Positions 18,265 to 26,189 of a DNA stretch of 64,000 nucleotides are shown here, piece after piece. The DNA comes from a virus: positions 1 to 64,000 of IMG/VR virus record IMGVR_UViG_3300037493_005685; one strand, written 5' to 3'. Below the pieces are notes generated by a model. The model saw only the letters and a list, made by a program, of their open reading frames with translations. It made no database searches and had not been told where the DNA came from. A program made the position numbers and the translations under genes. Within the stretch, counting starts at the first letter, position 1, and every line of letters starts with the position of its first letter.

Positions 18265-18627
18265 ATGGCTGAAGAGAAAAGAGCAGACGTAAAGGTGCCG
18301 GATGGTAAGGGCGGTTGGGTCACCGTGGAGCCTGGCACGAAAGCCAACTTGGATTCGAAGAAGACGTCTGATGCCGCTGAGATTGCCGCGCGTAAAGATT
18401 TCTTTGAGCGCGTGGGAGCTGCGACTGAGGCCCTCAACAAGTTCATGGCGCTGTACGTTAAGGACTATAACCTTAAGCCCCTCGAGGCTGCAGCGGCTAT
18501 CTATCTCGAGAACTGCAATAACCGCTTTTACTTTCCGGCAGACCTCGGCGGGCAAGAAACCTTTGACCATATGACATCTGAAATCTGGGATTGGTTTGTA
18601 AAACAGGTAAAGTCAAGCCCCAAATAA
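18265..18627 (+). CDS. hypothetical protein
   Basis: 120 residues. Acidic/basic N-terminus, then helices; a conserved-looking segment YLENCNNRFYFPADLGG near residue 86. No domain recognised. Last gene before the promoter gap at 18628-18753. Confidence 0.6.
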   Translation: MAEEKRADVKVPDGKGGWVTVEPGTKANLDSKKTSDAAEIAARKDFFERVGAATEALNKFMALYVKDYNLKPLEAAAAIYLENCNNRFYFPADLGGQETFDHMTSEIWDWFVKQVKSSPK

Positions 18628-18651
18628 ATCCTTCCAAAAATCCTCTTTCCC

Positions 18652-18661
18652 TTGGTATAAC
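18652..18661 (+). promoter_or_regulatory. TTGGTATAAC promoter element
   Basis: Clear member of the TTGGTAtaAG set in the 126-base gap before the transglycosylase gene; probably drives that gene, the structured RNAs behind it and perhaps the genes up to 22370. Confidence 0.6.
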
Positions 18662-18753
18662 TCCATACACGGACGCTTCTACTACTTGTGTCGTATGCTT
18701 TTAGCTACGCATAGGGAGGTGAGGAGAAGTCTCTCAACCCCAAGGAGGAAGAG

Positions 18754-19356
18754 ATGAGACGTTTTATTCCTGGTCTATTTATGTTCGCGTTAACGACGCT
18801 AATGTTGTTAAATGTGAACGCTGCAGAACGCCCCTTATCTAAGGAGGCAAAGGGTGCCTGGATGACGGCCACCCCTGCAGAAGTTGAGACTGCTATCCAG
18901 CATATCCTGGAAACAGAGCCAGCCCATCATCTGAATAAAGATGATGACGCCCGAAAGAACATGGCGGATAAGATTGTTGAAGTGGGTCAAGCTATCAACG
19001 TTCCACCCCTTCTCATGTTATCCATTGTGTTCCGTGAGTCCTCGTTCGATGAAAAGGCTGTCGGTAAGCTGGGGGAACTTGGGCTTATGCAGGTAGCAAA
19101 GATTCATGTGCGGCACCTAGAGTGCGACATGAGCAATGCCGTGGGTCAGATGACCTGTGGGACAAAAATGTTGCGTGACGCCTTCGATATTTGCCACACT
19201 TGGAATGGGGCACTTACCCGGTACGCTACGAAGGCAGGACAGTGTACCAGCGATTCTCCTCACGTTATGAGCAAGGTGAACTTGCGCATGCGTGATTGGC
19301 AGCGCCTATCCATTGCGGTACAATCTCACCGTTATGAGGAAGGGACAGAGGAATAG
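18754..19356 (+). CDS. secreted lytic transglycosylase (SLT-type), endolysin candidate
   Basis: 200 residues, strong AAGGAGGAAGAG before the ATG. Residues 1-23 form an N-terminal signal sequence (RR, hydrophobic core, cut after NAA). The SLT fold signature follows: PPLLMLSIVFRESSF with catalytic Glu95, then KLGELGLMQV about 10 residues on, the usual E-S-x-F...G-x-x-G-L-M-Q arrangement. It cleaves peptidoglycan glycan strands. The Sec signal suggests export without a classical holin, as in SAR or exported endolysins; a later membrane protein (21981-22370) could serve as holin or pinholin. Confidence 0.85.
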   Translation: MRRFIPGLFMFALTTLMLLNVNAAERPLSKEAKGAWMTATPAEVETAIQHILETEPAHHLNKDDDARKNMADKIVEVGQAINVPPLLMLSIVFRESSFDEKAVGKLGELGLMQVAKIHVRHLECDMSNAVGQMTCGTKMLRDAFDICHTWNGALTRYATKAGQCTSDSPHVMSKVNLRMRDWQRLSIAVQSHRYEEGTEE

Positions 19357-19363
19357 TTTGAAC

Positions 19364-19511
19364 GGGTCTTTGTATTCATTGGCAACTGTGATCGCATGCA
19401 TACGCAGTAACTGCGTACTTTTATGCTTCGTGCCAGAGCGCACAATCCTTCACGTAGCTGGGTCGAGCTCGATGGAGCTCTCGGCCCTCAAAGCAATGAG
19501 TACAAAGGCCC
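19364..19511 (+). ncRNA. structured RNA element, copy 1
   Basis: An 18-bp closing stem (19364-19381 with 19494-19511, two G-U pairs) encloses a conserved hairpin ACGCAG-TAA-CTGCGT, a variable region with further small hairpins (for example GAGCTC-GATG-GAGCTC) and the conserved box CCCTCAAAGC just before the 3' arm. Two more copies follow. The element lies between two same-strand genes and has no plausible ORF. Confidence 0.75.
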
Positions 19512-19519
19512 TACCCTTT

Positions 19520-19665
19520 TACAAGACCGTGTCGCTACAATGTTTGGACCATGACTTTTCCTAGCGTAGTAACTACGCTCCCTTTGTTTCTGCGGGTCGT
19601 CGCCCGGTGTATGCCCGATGCATGTATAGTCCCTCAAAGCAAACAAGTAGCGACACGGTCTTGTA
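19520..19665 (+). ncRNA. structured RNA element, copy 2
   Basis: A perfect 19-bp closing stem (19520-19538 with 19647-19665), unrelated in sequence to those of copies 1 and 3, followed inward by the helix GTTTG/CAAAC. Inside are the hairpin GCGTAG-TAA-CTACGC, a CCCTTTG segment, a variable GC-rich hairpin and the box CCCTCAAAGCAAAC. The compensatory change in the small hairpin (GCAG/CTGC to GTAG/CTAC) supports RNA structure. Confidence 0.8.
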
Positions 19666-19677
19666 GTTCTTTCCCTG

Positions 19678-19837
19678 AAAACCCTGCAGAGTAAGTTTGG
19701 TATTCGCTCGTTCGACGCAGTAACTGCGTCCCTTTATGTTTCGCGAAGACGCGGGTAAAACCACCCGAGGCTCTTTTCTCCGCCAGGACATACTAGCCCT
19801 CAAAAGCAAACCTCTGCAGGGTTTTCTTTTTGTTTTG
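19678..19837 (+). ncRNA. structured RNA element, copy 3, with terminator
   Basis: A 14-bp closing stem (19678-19691 with 19812-19825), the inner helix GTTTG/CAAAC (19695-19699 with 19807-19811), the hairpin GACGCAG-TAA-CTGCGTC, segment CCCTTTATG, two or three hairpins (CGCG-AAGA-CGCG; GGGT...ACCC) and the box CCCTCAAAAGCAAAC. The 3' arm runs directly into TTTTCTTTTTGTTTT, so this stem doubles as an intrinsic terminator. Confidence 0.8.
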
Positions 19838-19869
19838 CCTTTACAGCGTAACGCCATTAAACTCAGCCC

Positions 19870-20151
19870 ATGTTTACAGACAAAGAGAAGGTAGTCGGCG
19901 TCATCGACGTCACATCAGGCGGCATTCTCGTTACAGACGCTGTGTGGGCCAGCGCACTTCCTATCACAACTGACAGCAGTCTTACGCTGGACTTGAGTGT
20001 TCCAGCCGGTAAGATTCCTATTCTCTCACTTATGCGCGGGGGCAAGCGCCTACTCATCATTGATATCGATGGCATGTGGAAGAACACAAACATGGCCGAG
20101 AACGTGGAGGTAAGAAATCCACTCTCAAATGAGGAGGTAGAGAAATGGTGA
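19870..20151 (+). CDS. hypothetical protein
   Basis: 93 residues, mainly beta (VVGVIDVTSGGILVTDAVW, RLLIIDIDG). Not recognised; no strong ribosome site. Its stop overlaps the start of the kinase gene, suggesting a shared message. Confidence 0.6.
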   Translation: MFTDKEKVVGVIDVTSGGILVTDAVWASALPITTDSSLTLDLSVPAGKIPILSLMRGGKRLLIIDIDGMWKNTNMAENVEVRNPLSNEEVEKW

Positions 20152-20696
20152 TTGTTGGGATCCATGGGAAAGCCCGTAGCGGAAAGACTACGGCAGCAGA
20201 GTATCTCATGCGGGTACATGGGTTTATGCGCCTATCGTTTGCTGACGCCTTAAAAGAAGCAGCGCACCTTATCTTCGGCATACCCATGACGGAGCTCTAT
20301 AGCGACCAGAAATCCGAGTTCACACGTGATGTTCTTCAGAAGCTAGGCACGGATTGCTGCCGCACACTGGACCCTCAAGTATGGGTGAAAGCCTTGGACC
20401 GTAAGATAGGTGACCTCTACAAGTTCAAACCTGGCTCGAAGATAATCGTGGATGACGTCCGCTTTTTCAACGAAGCGGAAATGCTTAAAAACTGGGGAGC
20501 AGGCATCATAAAGCTTAAGGCAGGTCATGAAGATGACCTGACTACCGAAGAGCAAAAGAAACACCTCAGTGAAGTTGACATGGATAGAGTTCCTGAGTCA
20601 TTCTTTACCGCTACGTACATTAACAGCGGAACAAAAGAGGAGCTCTACCAATTCATGGATACCGCCGTGTACCTGACCACACGAGGTGCTGTATGA
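20145..20696 (+). CDS. deoxynucleoside monophosphate kinase
   Basis: 183 residues. P-loop GKARSGKTT at residues 8-16, a substrate-binding FADALKEAA segment and a DxxR-type region (VDDVRFFNEAEML) match the dNMP kinase family of T4 gene 1 type. It phosphorylates dNMPs to dNDPs for phage DNA synthesis, working alongside the ThyX encoded at 22408-23031. Preceded by GAGGTAGAGAA and overlapping both neighbours by a few bases. Confidence 0.82.
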   Translation: MVIVGIHGKARSGKTTAAEYLMRVHGFMRLSFADALKEAAHLIFGIPMTELYSDQKSEFTRDVLQKLGTDCCRTLDPQVWVKALDRKIGDLYKFKPGSKIIVDDVRFFNEAEMLKNWGAGIIKLKAGHEDDLTTEEQKKHLSEVDMDRVPESFFTATYINSGTKEELYQFMDTAVYLTTRGAV

Positions 20697-21124
20697 TTCA
20701 GCACGACGCACTCCCAGCTGACCCAGACCACCTTGAGAAATTTATAGTGCCCGCTGAACTAACTATTGGAGTAAGCGCGTTCATAAGAATATTTCAAGAA
20801 AATGAGTACGTAGGAGAGGCCGTGTCTTTGGAGAAAGTAGCGAATATTTCGCATGCTTGGATGCTAAGTCATGTTATAATGTTTAGGCCGGTAGACTTTA
20901 ACGTACTAGTAACGGTAAAAACTAGCGTGTCTTCAGCCTCAACTTTAGGCTACTTTGATACTGAAGGTTGGACAGTAACTGCTTTTAGAAGCGCACCATT
21001 ACATGAGACTTCTTATACAGGTATGTTGTCAAAGAATGCTGTAACACGAGACTACGTTGCAGCTGATATCCTCGTATTTGAGCAGCTAGGCTTTAAAACC
21101 GACAAAAAAGGAGAGACCCTATGA
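20693..21124 (+). CDS. hypothetical protein
   Basis: 143 residues, mixed alpha/beta, unrecognised. AT-richer than its neighbours and with many Ser/Thr/Val. ATGATT start overlaps the kinase stop; end overlaps the next start after GGAGAGACC. Confidence 0.6.
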   Translation: MIQHDALPADPDHLEKFIVPAELTIGVSAFIRIFQENEYVGEAVSLEKVANISHAWMLSHVIMFRPVDFNVLVTVKTSVSSASTLGYFDTEGWTVTAFRSAPLHETSYTGMLSKNAVTRDYVAADILVFEQLGFKTDKKGETL

Positions 21125-21738
21125 ACAATCAACGTCCCCAGCTCCAAGGTATGCCCGGTGGTCGCGCCCCTCAGCAGCAGCCCACGCCTGAGCAAGCACG
21201 CATGCAGATGAACCCCATGCCCAACGACAAGAACCTCATCCCTACGCTGCGTGGGCTGCAGCAGTGCAAGATTGCCGCTGAGCAAAACGGCATGAACAAG
21301 ATTCTCACCGAGCTTGTTCAGACACACGACGAGAAGCATCTCCCGCTCATCTCTGAGGCCATCTTCGAAGGTATGAAGTCTGAGTTCGCGTGTCGCAAGA
21401 TGCTCGAGGAGCGTACGATGGCCAACCTCTCAGAGGACCCGGCGCTGTCGGCGATGCTGGGTGAGCTGCGCACCATCGAAGAGAAGATGGAGTCGCTGCA
21501 GCAAGAGCTGGATACCAACGCCAGGCGCATGCAAGAGCTCAGCAAGAACCTCTGGACGACCACAGTGAAGAACTACGGTCTCACTCCCGAGCAGCGCTCC
21601 TACACCTTTAACGAAGATGGCGGCGTGGTGAAGCAGGTGTCTCTCAACTGTGACGCCTGCCCTGTGTTCCAGAGCACCGTTGAGATGCGGAAGAAGCTGG
21701 CGGCTGCGCTGCTCTCACACGGACAAAACAATGGCTGA
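21121..21738 (+). CDS. coiled-coil protein with Gln/Pro-rich N-terminus
   Basis: 205 residues. Residues 1-40 are Gln/Pro/Met-rich and probably disordered; residues 100-145 form a coiled coil (ELRTIEEKMESLQQELDTNA); the C-terminal part has CDACPVF, a possible half metal site. Function unknown. Strong AAAGGAGAGACC before the ATG. Confidence 0.65.
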   Translation: MNNQRPQLQGMPGGRAPQQQPTPEQARMQMNPMPNDKNLIPTLRGLQQCKIAAEQNGMNKILTELVQTHDEKHLPLISEAIFEGMKSEFACRKMLEERTMANLSEDPALSAMLGELRTIEEKMESLQQELDTNARRMQELSKNLWTTTVKNYGLTPEQRSYTFNEDGGVVKQVSLNCDACPVFQSTVEMRKKLAAALLSHGQNNG

Positions 21739-21988
21739 CGAGCAGCCAAAGAAGATGAAGGCTAGCATCGAGTTCGAGATCGTTGAGGGTGCTGGCATCG
21801 ACGCTGACTCTTTCCTGTTTACCCTAGACGGTAAGCTCATTGGTTGTATGGATAACTTTGAGCTAAGGGTAAATAAAGACGAGAAGATAGGCATGCTGTA
21901 CTTTACTCAAAACCGCATTGTTCCTGGAACAGGCGTGCACGAGTTTACTGGAACGATGCTTAAAGAGGAGCACAAGTCAGATGACTGA
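21731..21988 (+). CDS. small acidic beta protein
   Basis: 85 residues from the ATG at 21731, which overlaps the upstream stop; a longer in-frame open stretch upstream has no ribosome site. Predicted beta (SFLFTLDGKLIGCMDNFEL). No domain recognised. Confidence 0.6.
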   Translation: MADEQPKKMKASIEFEIVEGAGIDADSFLFTLDGKLIGCMDNFELRVNKDEKIGMLYFTQNRIVPGTGVHEFTGTMLKEEHKSDD

Positions 21989-22370
21989 CAACGAAGCCCA
22001 GCTAGAACACGTCAGGCTCAACCACAATCTCTTCCGCGAGATGCAGCACCCGGCGTTCAAGAGCAAGAAGTTCCTGGCGTTCTTTATCTACGAGATTCTC
22101 TCCGCCGGTATGGCTGCACTTACCGTGTGGAAGCAGCCCAACCTCGACTGGCCCTTGGCTGGCTACATGCTCGGCATCGCCTTCTCTATGGGCGCTGCCG
22201 CGATGTGGTATCTCGGAAAGCAAGCCGCGACGGATATGTATGTTCGTGGGTTTGCTATGGTCGCTGGGAAGCCTGGCGTAACCAAAGAAGAAGTCGAAGA
22301 GCAGATCAAGCAGTCCGTACCTCCTGCCGCCAGCCACCTTGGTGGAGTTGAATATACCTCGCGTCCCTAA
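21981..22370 (+). CDS. membrane protein, holin candidate
   Basis: 129 residues from the ATG at 21981. Two transmembrane helices (FLAFFIYEILSAGMAALTVW and WPLAGYMLGIAFSMGAAAMW) separated by a short NLDWPL turn, then a charged C-terminus. This two-helix, cytoplasmic-tail layout fits class II holins, and a lytic transglycosylase lies in the same unit. Without homology it could equally be another inner-membrane protein. Last gene before the bidirectional terminator. Confidence 0.55.
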   Translation: MTDNEAQLEHVRLNHNLFREMQHPAFKSKKFLAFFIYEILSAGMAALTVWKQPNLDWPLAGYMLGIAFSMGAAAMWYLGKQAATDMYVRGFAMVAGKPGVTKEEVEEQIKQSVPPAASHLGGVEYTSRP

Positions 22371-22376
22371 GAGCAA

Positions 22377-22405
22377 AAGAAAGGGAGCTCAAAGCTCCCT
22401 TTCTT
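22377..22405. terminator. bidirectional intrinsic terminator
   Basis: A 13-bp stem (22377-22389 with 22393-22405, loop CAA) with A-rich 5' and T-rich 3' flanks reads as a terminator from both strands, separating the plus-strand block from the minus-strand ThyX gene. Confidence 0.85.
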
Positions 22406-22407
22406 CG

Positions 22408-23031
22408 TTACGGCCTCTCTGGTTTGTCTTTGACGATATCCTCAAAGAGTACGTGGTGCGACGTTGGGATTGCCGTGTGCATATCCCAAGCGAGATTACG
22501 GTACTCAAGGAGAACGTCTTTGTTCAGGCGGGTGTTAAAGAGGTTGCGCAAAGACCGCGCATTGATTGTGAAGATAAGCTGGGTGTACATCGCTTCAGGG
22601 ATTGCGTACTTCGCGAGGTCGTTGGGGATACCGCACATAACAATCTCACGTAAGTTCTGCATCTGGCATAATGACGCGCTGTCTACCACAGAGTTGCCTG
22701 TGTGATAGTACAGCTCTTCCACGTCTGTTTCTTTACGGAGTAATTTCCCCAGAGTGAACCTAGAGCTCTGGACGCTCTCGACAGCGATGCGTGTCCTCGA
22801 GAACTCCTGAAGACACGCGCGAGATAGCGCAATCTCGAACGTGAAGACACAGTGCTCAAGGACGCTGGTGTGGCCGCTGTTGATGCAGCGAACAATGAGG
22901 TCTCGGTCTTTAGGACCAAGATCCCAACTAAGCTCGTCCGTATCCGACTTGTCTTGAGATGCTTTGCACATCCTTATCGCTTCGACAACTGCGATGAGGG
23001 GTGTGAATCGAAGTATCTTAGCGGCTGTCAT
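22408..23031 (-). CDS. thyX: flavin-dependent thymidylate synthase
   Basis: 207 residues. Converts dUMP to dTMP using FAD, NADPH and methylene-THF. Signatures: GHTSVLEH (residues 53-60, the ThyX H-x-S-x-x-E-H box) and RTR-x7-S (residues 79-89), the family RHR-x7-S motif with Thr in place of His. The C-terminal helix NTRLNKDVLLEYRNLAWDM fits the fold. Slightly shorter than typical ThyX (about 220-250). Terminal gene of the minus block; likely coupled to gene 23028-23222. Confidence 0.9.
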   Translation of the reverse strand: MTAAKILRFTPLIAVVEAIRMCKASQDKSDTDELSWDLGPKDRDLIVRCINSGHTSVLEHCVFTFEIALSRACLQEFSRTRIAVESVQSSRFTLGKLLRKETDVEELYYHTGNSVVDSASLCQMQNLREIVMCGIPNDLAKYAIPEAMYTQLIFTINARSLRNLFNTRLNKDVLLEYRNLAWDMHTAIPTSHHVLFEDIVKDKPERP

Positions 23032-23222
23032 TCTGTTTTTCTCCTAGGAATCTTGAGAGCTTCTTCTCTCAGTAAGAACTCAAAGAACTCAGCCACCAAC
23101 AAGCGGGGACTACATACCTCAAGGGGCTTTTCTGCTTCCTTCATATAGATAAAGAAGCGGTCAACGTAGCTGCCCGTTCGTTTTGTGTACTGTTCCTTTT
23201 CTGTTAGCTCGGGCATAGGCAC
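23028..23222 (-). CDS. small hypothetical protein
   Basis: 64 residues, charged and helical, no recognised domain. Lies between the DHH phosphoesterase and ThyX genes and overlaps both by a few bases. Confidence 0.55.
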   Translation of the reverse strand: MPMPELTEKEQYTKRTGSYVDRFFIYMKEAEKPLEVCSPRLLVAEFFEFLLREEALKIPRRKTE

Positions 23223-24211
23223 AGCAGCTTCCCCATCAAGAACTCCCAGCTCGTCTGGAAGCCCGCCGCGCCTTTGTGTTCGCCACCACCTGGGAATGGC
23301 CCAGCCTCGCCACAGCGCTTTGCTATTGCGCCGCAGTCAATATCTGGGTTAGTGGAGTAAAGGCTGACCGTGACCTTGCTGGTGTTCTCGTATGCGAAGC
23401 CGAGCATAATCTCGTGCTTCTCTGCGTTGTAAACACTGGCGAAGCGGTCGCTGCCTCGAGCTCCCATGTTGGCTGCTATCACCTTGTATATGGTGGACGC
23501 CGGAACCGGATGCTCGTATGGGACAACGAGCTTGGCATCGAATGCACGGCTCTTCATGAGGGCTGCGCTCTCGTATTTCTCGTACGCCTTAACCCTACGA
23601 CCCGTATCTACGATGTCCCACGGAGAAATCTTAGGGGCAGGTCCTGAACCGGTACAGTGGCTCGTTAAATCCATAAACCACGCGATGACTTCCTCAGACG
23701 TAAAGGTGTCAAATCCCGCTTTGAAATGTGGCGCAGTACTGTTCTCAATCTTTACATGACGCCAGGTATCCCAGTCGCCGACGAGCTTGATGGCGTCTGG
23801 GGCTTCGTGGCAGAGCTCTTCTAGTTCGCTGAGAGACCTGTCGGGAAGTCTGAACCACGCCCACGTCAACTCTGCGCCGCAGTAACCATCGAGGCGTACG
23901 CCGTCATAGCCCCAGGATAGTCCCTTCTCTTGCTGCAACAGCTTATAGGCGCTGATGCTGCTGGCGTGGTGGTCAATCCAGATGAACTTGTCCACACTGT
24001 TGGCCAGAGCTTCCATGGCTGCATCGAAGGGCTGCAGCGAGAAGTCCAACATGTAAACCGTGTCCTGCTGGTTGAACACATCCGGCAGCGTCATGCCGTA
24101 GTTCATCTCGATGAAGTTGGGGTGTATACCCTGCTTATCAAGGAACGCTTTGGCTATGCCTGCGCTGGCGTAGCCGTCGAGGTCGTTGTGGTGGATGATG
24201 TGTGTGGTCAT
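23204..24211 (-). CDS. DHH-DHHA1 phosphoesterase
   Basis: 335 residues. DHH-superfamily metal-dependent phosphodiesterase: NDLDG (residues 9-13), DFS (56-58), WIDHH (78-82, the DHH triad) and, near the C-terminus, GGGEHKGAAGF, the DHHA1 substrate-binding loop. Members hydrolyse pAp, nanoRNA, or cyclic di- and oligonucleotides. Length is typical of NrnA-like enzymes. The substrate cannot be told from sequence; a role in recycling short oligonucleotides after host or phage nucleic-acid turnover is the simple reading. Confidence 0.85.
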   Translation of the reverse strand: MTTHIIHHNDLDGYASAGIAKAFLDKQGIHPNFIEMNYGMTLPDVFNQQDTVYMLDFSLQPFDAAMEALANSVDKFIWIDHHASSISAYKLLQQEKGLSWGYDGVRLDGYCGAELTWAWFRLPDRSLSELEELCHEAPDAIKLVGDWDTWRHVKIENSTAPHFKAGFDTFTSEEVIAWFMDLTSHCTGSGPAPKISPWDIVDTGRRVKAYEKYESAALMKSRAFDAKLVVPYEHPVPASTIYKVIAANMGARGSDRFASVYNAEKHEIMLGFAYENTSKVTVSLYSTNPDIDCGAIAKRCGEAGPFPGGGEHKGAAGFQTSWEFLMGKLLCLCPS

Positions 24212-24435
24212 TAGTCCTCCTTGAGTATGTCCTTTATCTCTTCATCTGAAAATCCTGTTTTATCCTGTGAGCAATGCGGGCACAGGTCTTGCGCTGCGGT
24301 ACACTCAGGTGTGGCCTTCGTCCGCGTCCACCCCAGAGCCTTGAGCTTCTTACGGGCTTTAGCTGCTGTCTCTATTGAGCGCTCCCAGGTGTTGCAGGCG
24401 TCGCACCAGATTGTCACTTCGTGGGTGAGGCTCAC
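24211..24435 (-). CDS. small zinc-ribbon protein
   Basis: 74 residues from a GTG start at 24435 with GAGGAGG 8 bases upstream. WCDACNTWE and LCPHCS give a CxxC...CxxC zinc ribbon, with a basic linker (AAKARKKLKALG) between them. Overlaps the DHH start. Confidence 0.65.
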   Translation of the reverse strand: MSLTHEVTIWCDACNTWERSIETAAKARKKLKALGWTRTKATPECTAAQDLCPHCSQDKTGFSDEEIKDILKED

Positions 24436-24436
24436 A

Positions 24437-24727
24437 TCAGTCCTCCTCAGTAAAGTGACTGCACACGAGCTCCATGCGCTCTTTCCACTCAAATCCCTTA
24501 TCCCGCTCGCACTTGAGATAGTCCTCGCGGAATGTGTCTGCGGCTTCGTAGCAGGAGTCCAAAATCTTGGTCACGTCGGCTAGTTGCTTGTTCACGGCGT
24601 CGAGTTGTTGATGGAGTTCTGCTGTCTCAGCTCGGTGGATGCTTGCCGTCTTAACTGCAAAGACGACAACAGAAGTCCCGCAGCACGCAATCAATGCGAG
24701 GATTGATATGGACCAGGTCTTTATCAT
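24437..24727 (-). CDS. single-pass membrane coiled-coil protein (i-spanin-like?)
   Basis: 96 residues: an N-terminal transmembrane helix (WSISILALIACCGTSVVVFA) followed by a coiled coil (ETAELHQQLDAVNKQLADV) and a Cys-containing tail. This is the layout of inner-membrane spanins, but no outer-membrane partner was found nearby, so function stays open. Start overlaps upstream stop. Confidence 0.6.
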   Translation of the reverse strand: MIKTWSISILALIACCGTSVVVFAVKTASIHRAETAELHQQLDAVNKQLADVTKILDSCYEAADTFREDYLKCERDKGFEWKERMELVCSHFTEED

Positions 24728-24960
24728 TTTCCCTCCGTCAGCAGCTGAGCCATATAAGACAAAGATAACAGCTGCTTCTCAGTCATGTATCCCTTCATGA
24801 GCAGGATGGCTGACTTGTACGCTTCAATCTCCTCGCGCTGCTTGGCTATGGTGTCAATGAGGCTCTGCACGTCTGGGTACACAACGGGGTATACAGGAGC
24901 AGATTTCTCATCCATAGGAGGCAGGGGGCAGGCGTAGCTGTAGGTGCCTTCAGTTGTCAT
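24724..24960 (-). CDS. hypothetical protein
   Basis: 78 residues from the ATG at 24960, which overlaps the upstream stop (ATGA). Pro/Tyr-rich N-terminus and a helical C-terminus (KQREEIEAYKSAILLMKG). Not recognised. Confidence 0.6.
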   Translation of the reverse strand: MTTEGTYSYACPLPPMDEKSAPVYPVVYPDVQSLIDTIAKQREEIEAYKSAILLMKGYMTEKQLLSLSYMAQLLTEGK

Positions 24961-25156
24961 CGTTGGCCTCACTCTCATCCAACTCAAGCTTGATACGCTC
25001 CTCACGCGCCTCATCTTCTTGAGCTGCATCCAGGCGCTCCTCCACGTATTCCTTAAGCTCCTCAAGAACCTCGATATAATCCTCACGGGAGAGCTCCGAG
25101 GTTTCGTTAGCAATGTTATTACAAATGCGGCTGATGGTGTTGGGGGCTATGGGCAT
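24950..25156 (-). CDS. acidic coiled-coil protein
   Basis: 68 residues, strongly acidic and helical (YIEVLEELKEYVEERLDAAQ). No recognised function; coupled to both neighbours. Confidence 0.6.
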   Translation of the reverse strand: MPIAPNTISRICNNIANETSELSREDYIEVLEELKEYVEERLDAAQEDEAREERIKLELDESEANDDN

Positions 25157-25482
25157 TATTCTTCTTCCTCTTCTTCCTCTGTGTCTTCGTCTTCAACGGC
25201 TTCGCTGTTCTTCAAGCGAGCAGCCGCAAACCTGTCCGCACACGCCTGGCGCTGCTCGGGCGTCATGGGGCGCACGACGTCTGACTTTAACTGCATTCCC
25301 ATCTTCTTGGGAGAGTAAAGTTCCCAATCTCTGTCTGGATTGAGAGCAGCGTAGGGCATCCAGTTATATAGTGGACACCTTTGGTTGAGACAGTCCACCT
25401 TGCCATCTACGTAGTGCCCCATGCAGTCGTGGCATTTGGAGAGTATGGCTTGCTTCATCGAGACTTTTTTCTTTTCGCCCAT
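25156..25482 (-). CDS. small cysteine-rich protein with acidic tail
   Basis: 108 residues. The N-terminal segment ILSKCHDCMGHYVDGKVDC and the following RCPLYNW match a short four-cysteine module widespread in phage and bacterial proteins, presumably zinc-binding. The C-terminus ends in a poly-Glu tail. Confidence 0.65.
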   Translation of the reverse strand: MGEKKKVSMKQAILSKCHDCMGHYVDGKVDCLNQRCPLYNWMPYAALNPDRDWELYSPKKMGMQLKSDVVRPMTPEQRQACADRFAAARLKNSEAVEDEDTEEEEEEE

Positions 25483-25719
25483 TCAGTCCTCCTTACATAG
25501 CAGGTTCTCAAGGTCTCTTAGTTCTTTGGATATCCTAGCATAGCTAGCATCCGCCCTGTTAACGCGTTCTTCGTCTTCTTTAAGAAGAAAGGATAAGCGC
25601 ACCGCAGCCTGCTTATGGTTCTCGATGCTGGCCCTTAAGGTCATAATCTCTCGCCATATTTCTTCTCTGTATCTGTTCTTATGAATGAAATCTTCTAGGA
25701 TAGAATACTTGCTAGGCAT
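25483..25719 (-). CDS. coiled-coil protein
   Basis: 78 residues, heptad-rich helices (EEIWREIMTLRASIENHKQ, RISKELRDLENLL). No enzymatic motif. Directly abuts its neighbours. Confidence 0.6.
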   Translation of the reverse strand: MPSKYSILEDFIHKNRYREEIWREIMTLRASIENHKQAAVRLSFLLKEDEERVNRADASYARISKELRDLENLLCKED

Positions 25720-25721
25720 TG

Positions 25722-26096
25722 TTACGCGCTCTCCTTATTGCGCAGTTTGCGCCAGTGGTTGCGTAGATTTCTGTCCGCTATTTCTTTGTGCTCATGGCTC
25801 CAATTTCCAAGGATGATAAGTCGCGTGGCCCAGTATTGATTTATCTCGTTCTCAGTAAGGAACTTGCGCTCGTAGTAATCAGAAGAACTCCACTCCTCAT
25901 ACTGCTCAAAATCTTTAAGAGTCTTAACCTCAAGAGAAGAACTGCTGCTACAATCATCGCATAGCTCTAGCCTCAATGGAATATCCCAAAGATTTCTCAA
26001 ATTATTCTCCTTCCTTACACGCTGTGAACGCCTAGTGACCATCATGTGTTCACGGCCGCATTGTGTACAAATGTGCATCGAAGAGATGAATGGCAT
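25722..26096 (-). CDS. zinc-binding hypothetical protein
   Basis: 124 residues (a start at MHICTQC six residues in is possible). ICTQCGREH and LCDDCS form a CxxC...CxxC site; the rest is charged and helical. First gene after the promoter at 26147-26156. Confidence 0.6.
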   Translation of the reverse strand: MPFISSMHICTQCGREHMMVTRRSQRVRKENNLRNLWDIPLRLELCDDCSSSSSLEVKTLKDFEQYEEWSSSDYYERKFLTENEINQYWATRLIILGNWSHEHKEIADRNLRNHWRKLRNKESA

Positions 26097-26146
26097 TATT
26101 GACTCCTTTGCTTTGGGTTTAGAAGCCCTTTGCTCCTAGACGTATA

Positions 26147-26156
26147 CTCATACCAA
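26147..26156 (-). promoter_or_regulatory. TTGGTATGAG promoter element
   Basis: Member of the recurrent promoter set, about 50 bases before the gene ending at 25722 and just downstream of the terminator of the next unit. Likely starts the 26.1-22.4 kb minus operon. Confidence 0.6.
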
Positions 26157-26189
26157 TATTACATGGGACTATTTAAGAAACGGCTGGCA

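Noticed and set aside
19364-19837. Bacterial Y RNA
   Set aside because: Long closing stems resemble Y RNAs, but neither the Ro-binding motif nor a tRNA-like domain, nor a Ro protein gene, is seen.
19292-19857. Open frames of 90 and 94 codons across the structured RNA elements
   Set aside because: They cross the long closing stems, have no ribosome site and no protein-like character.
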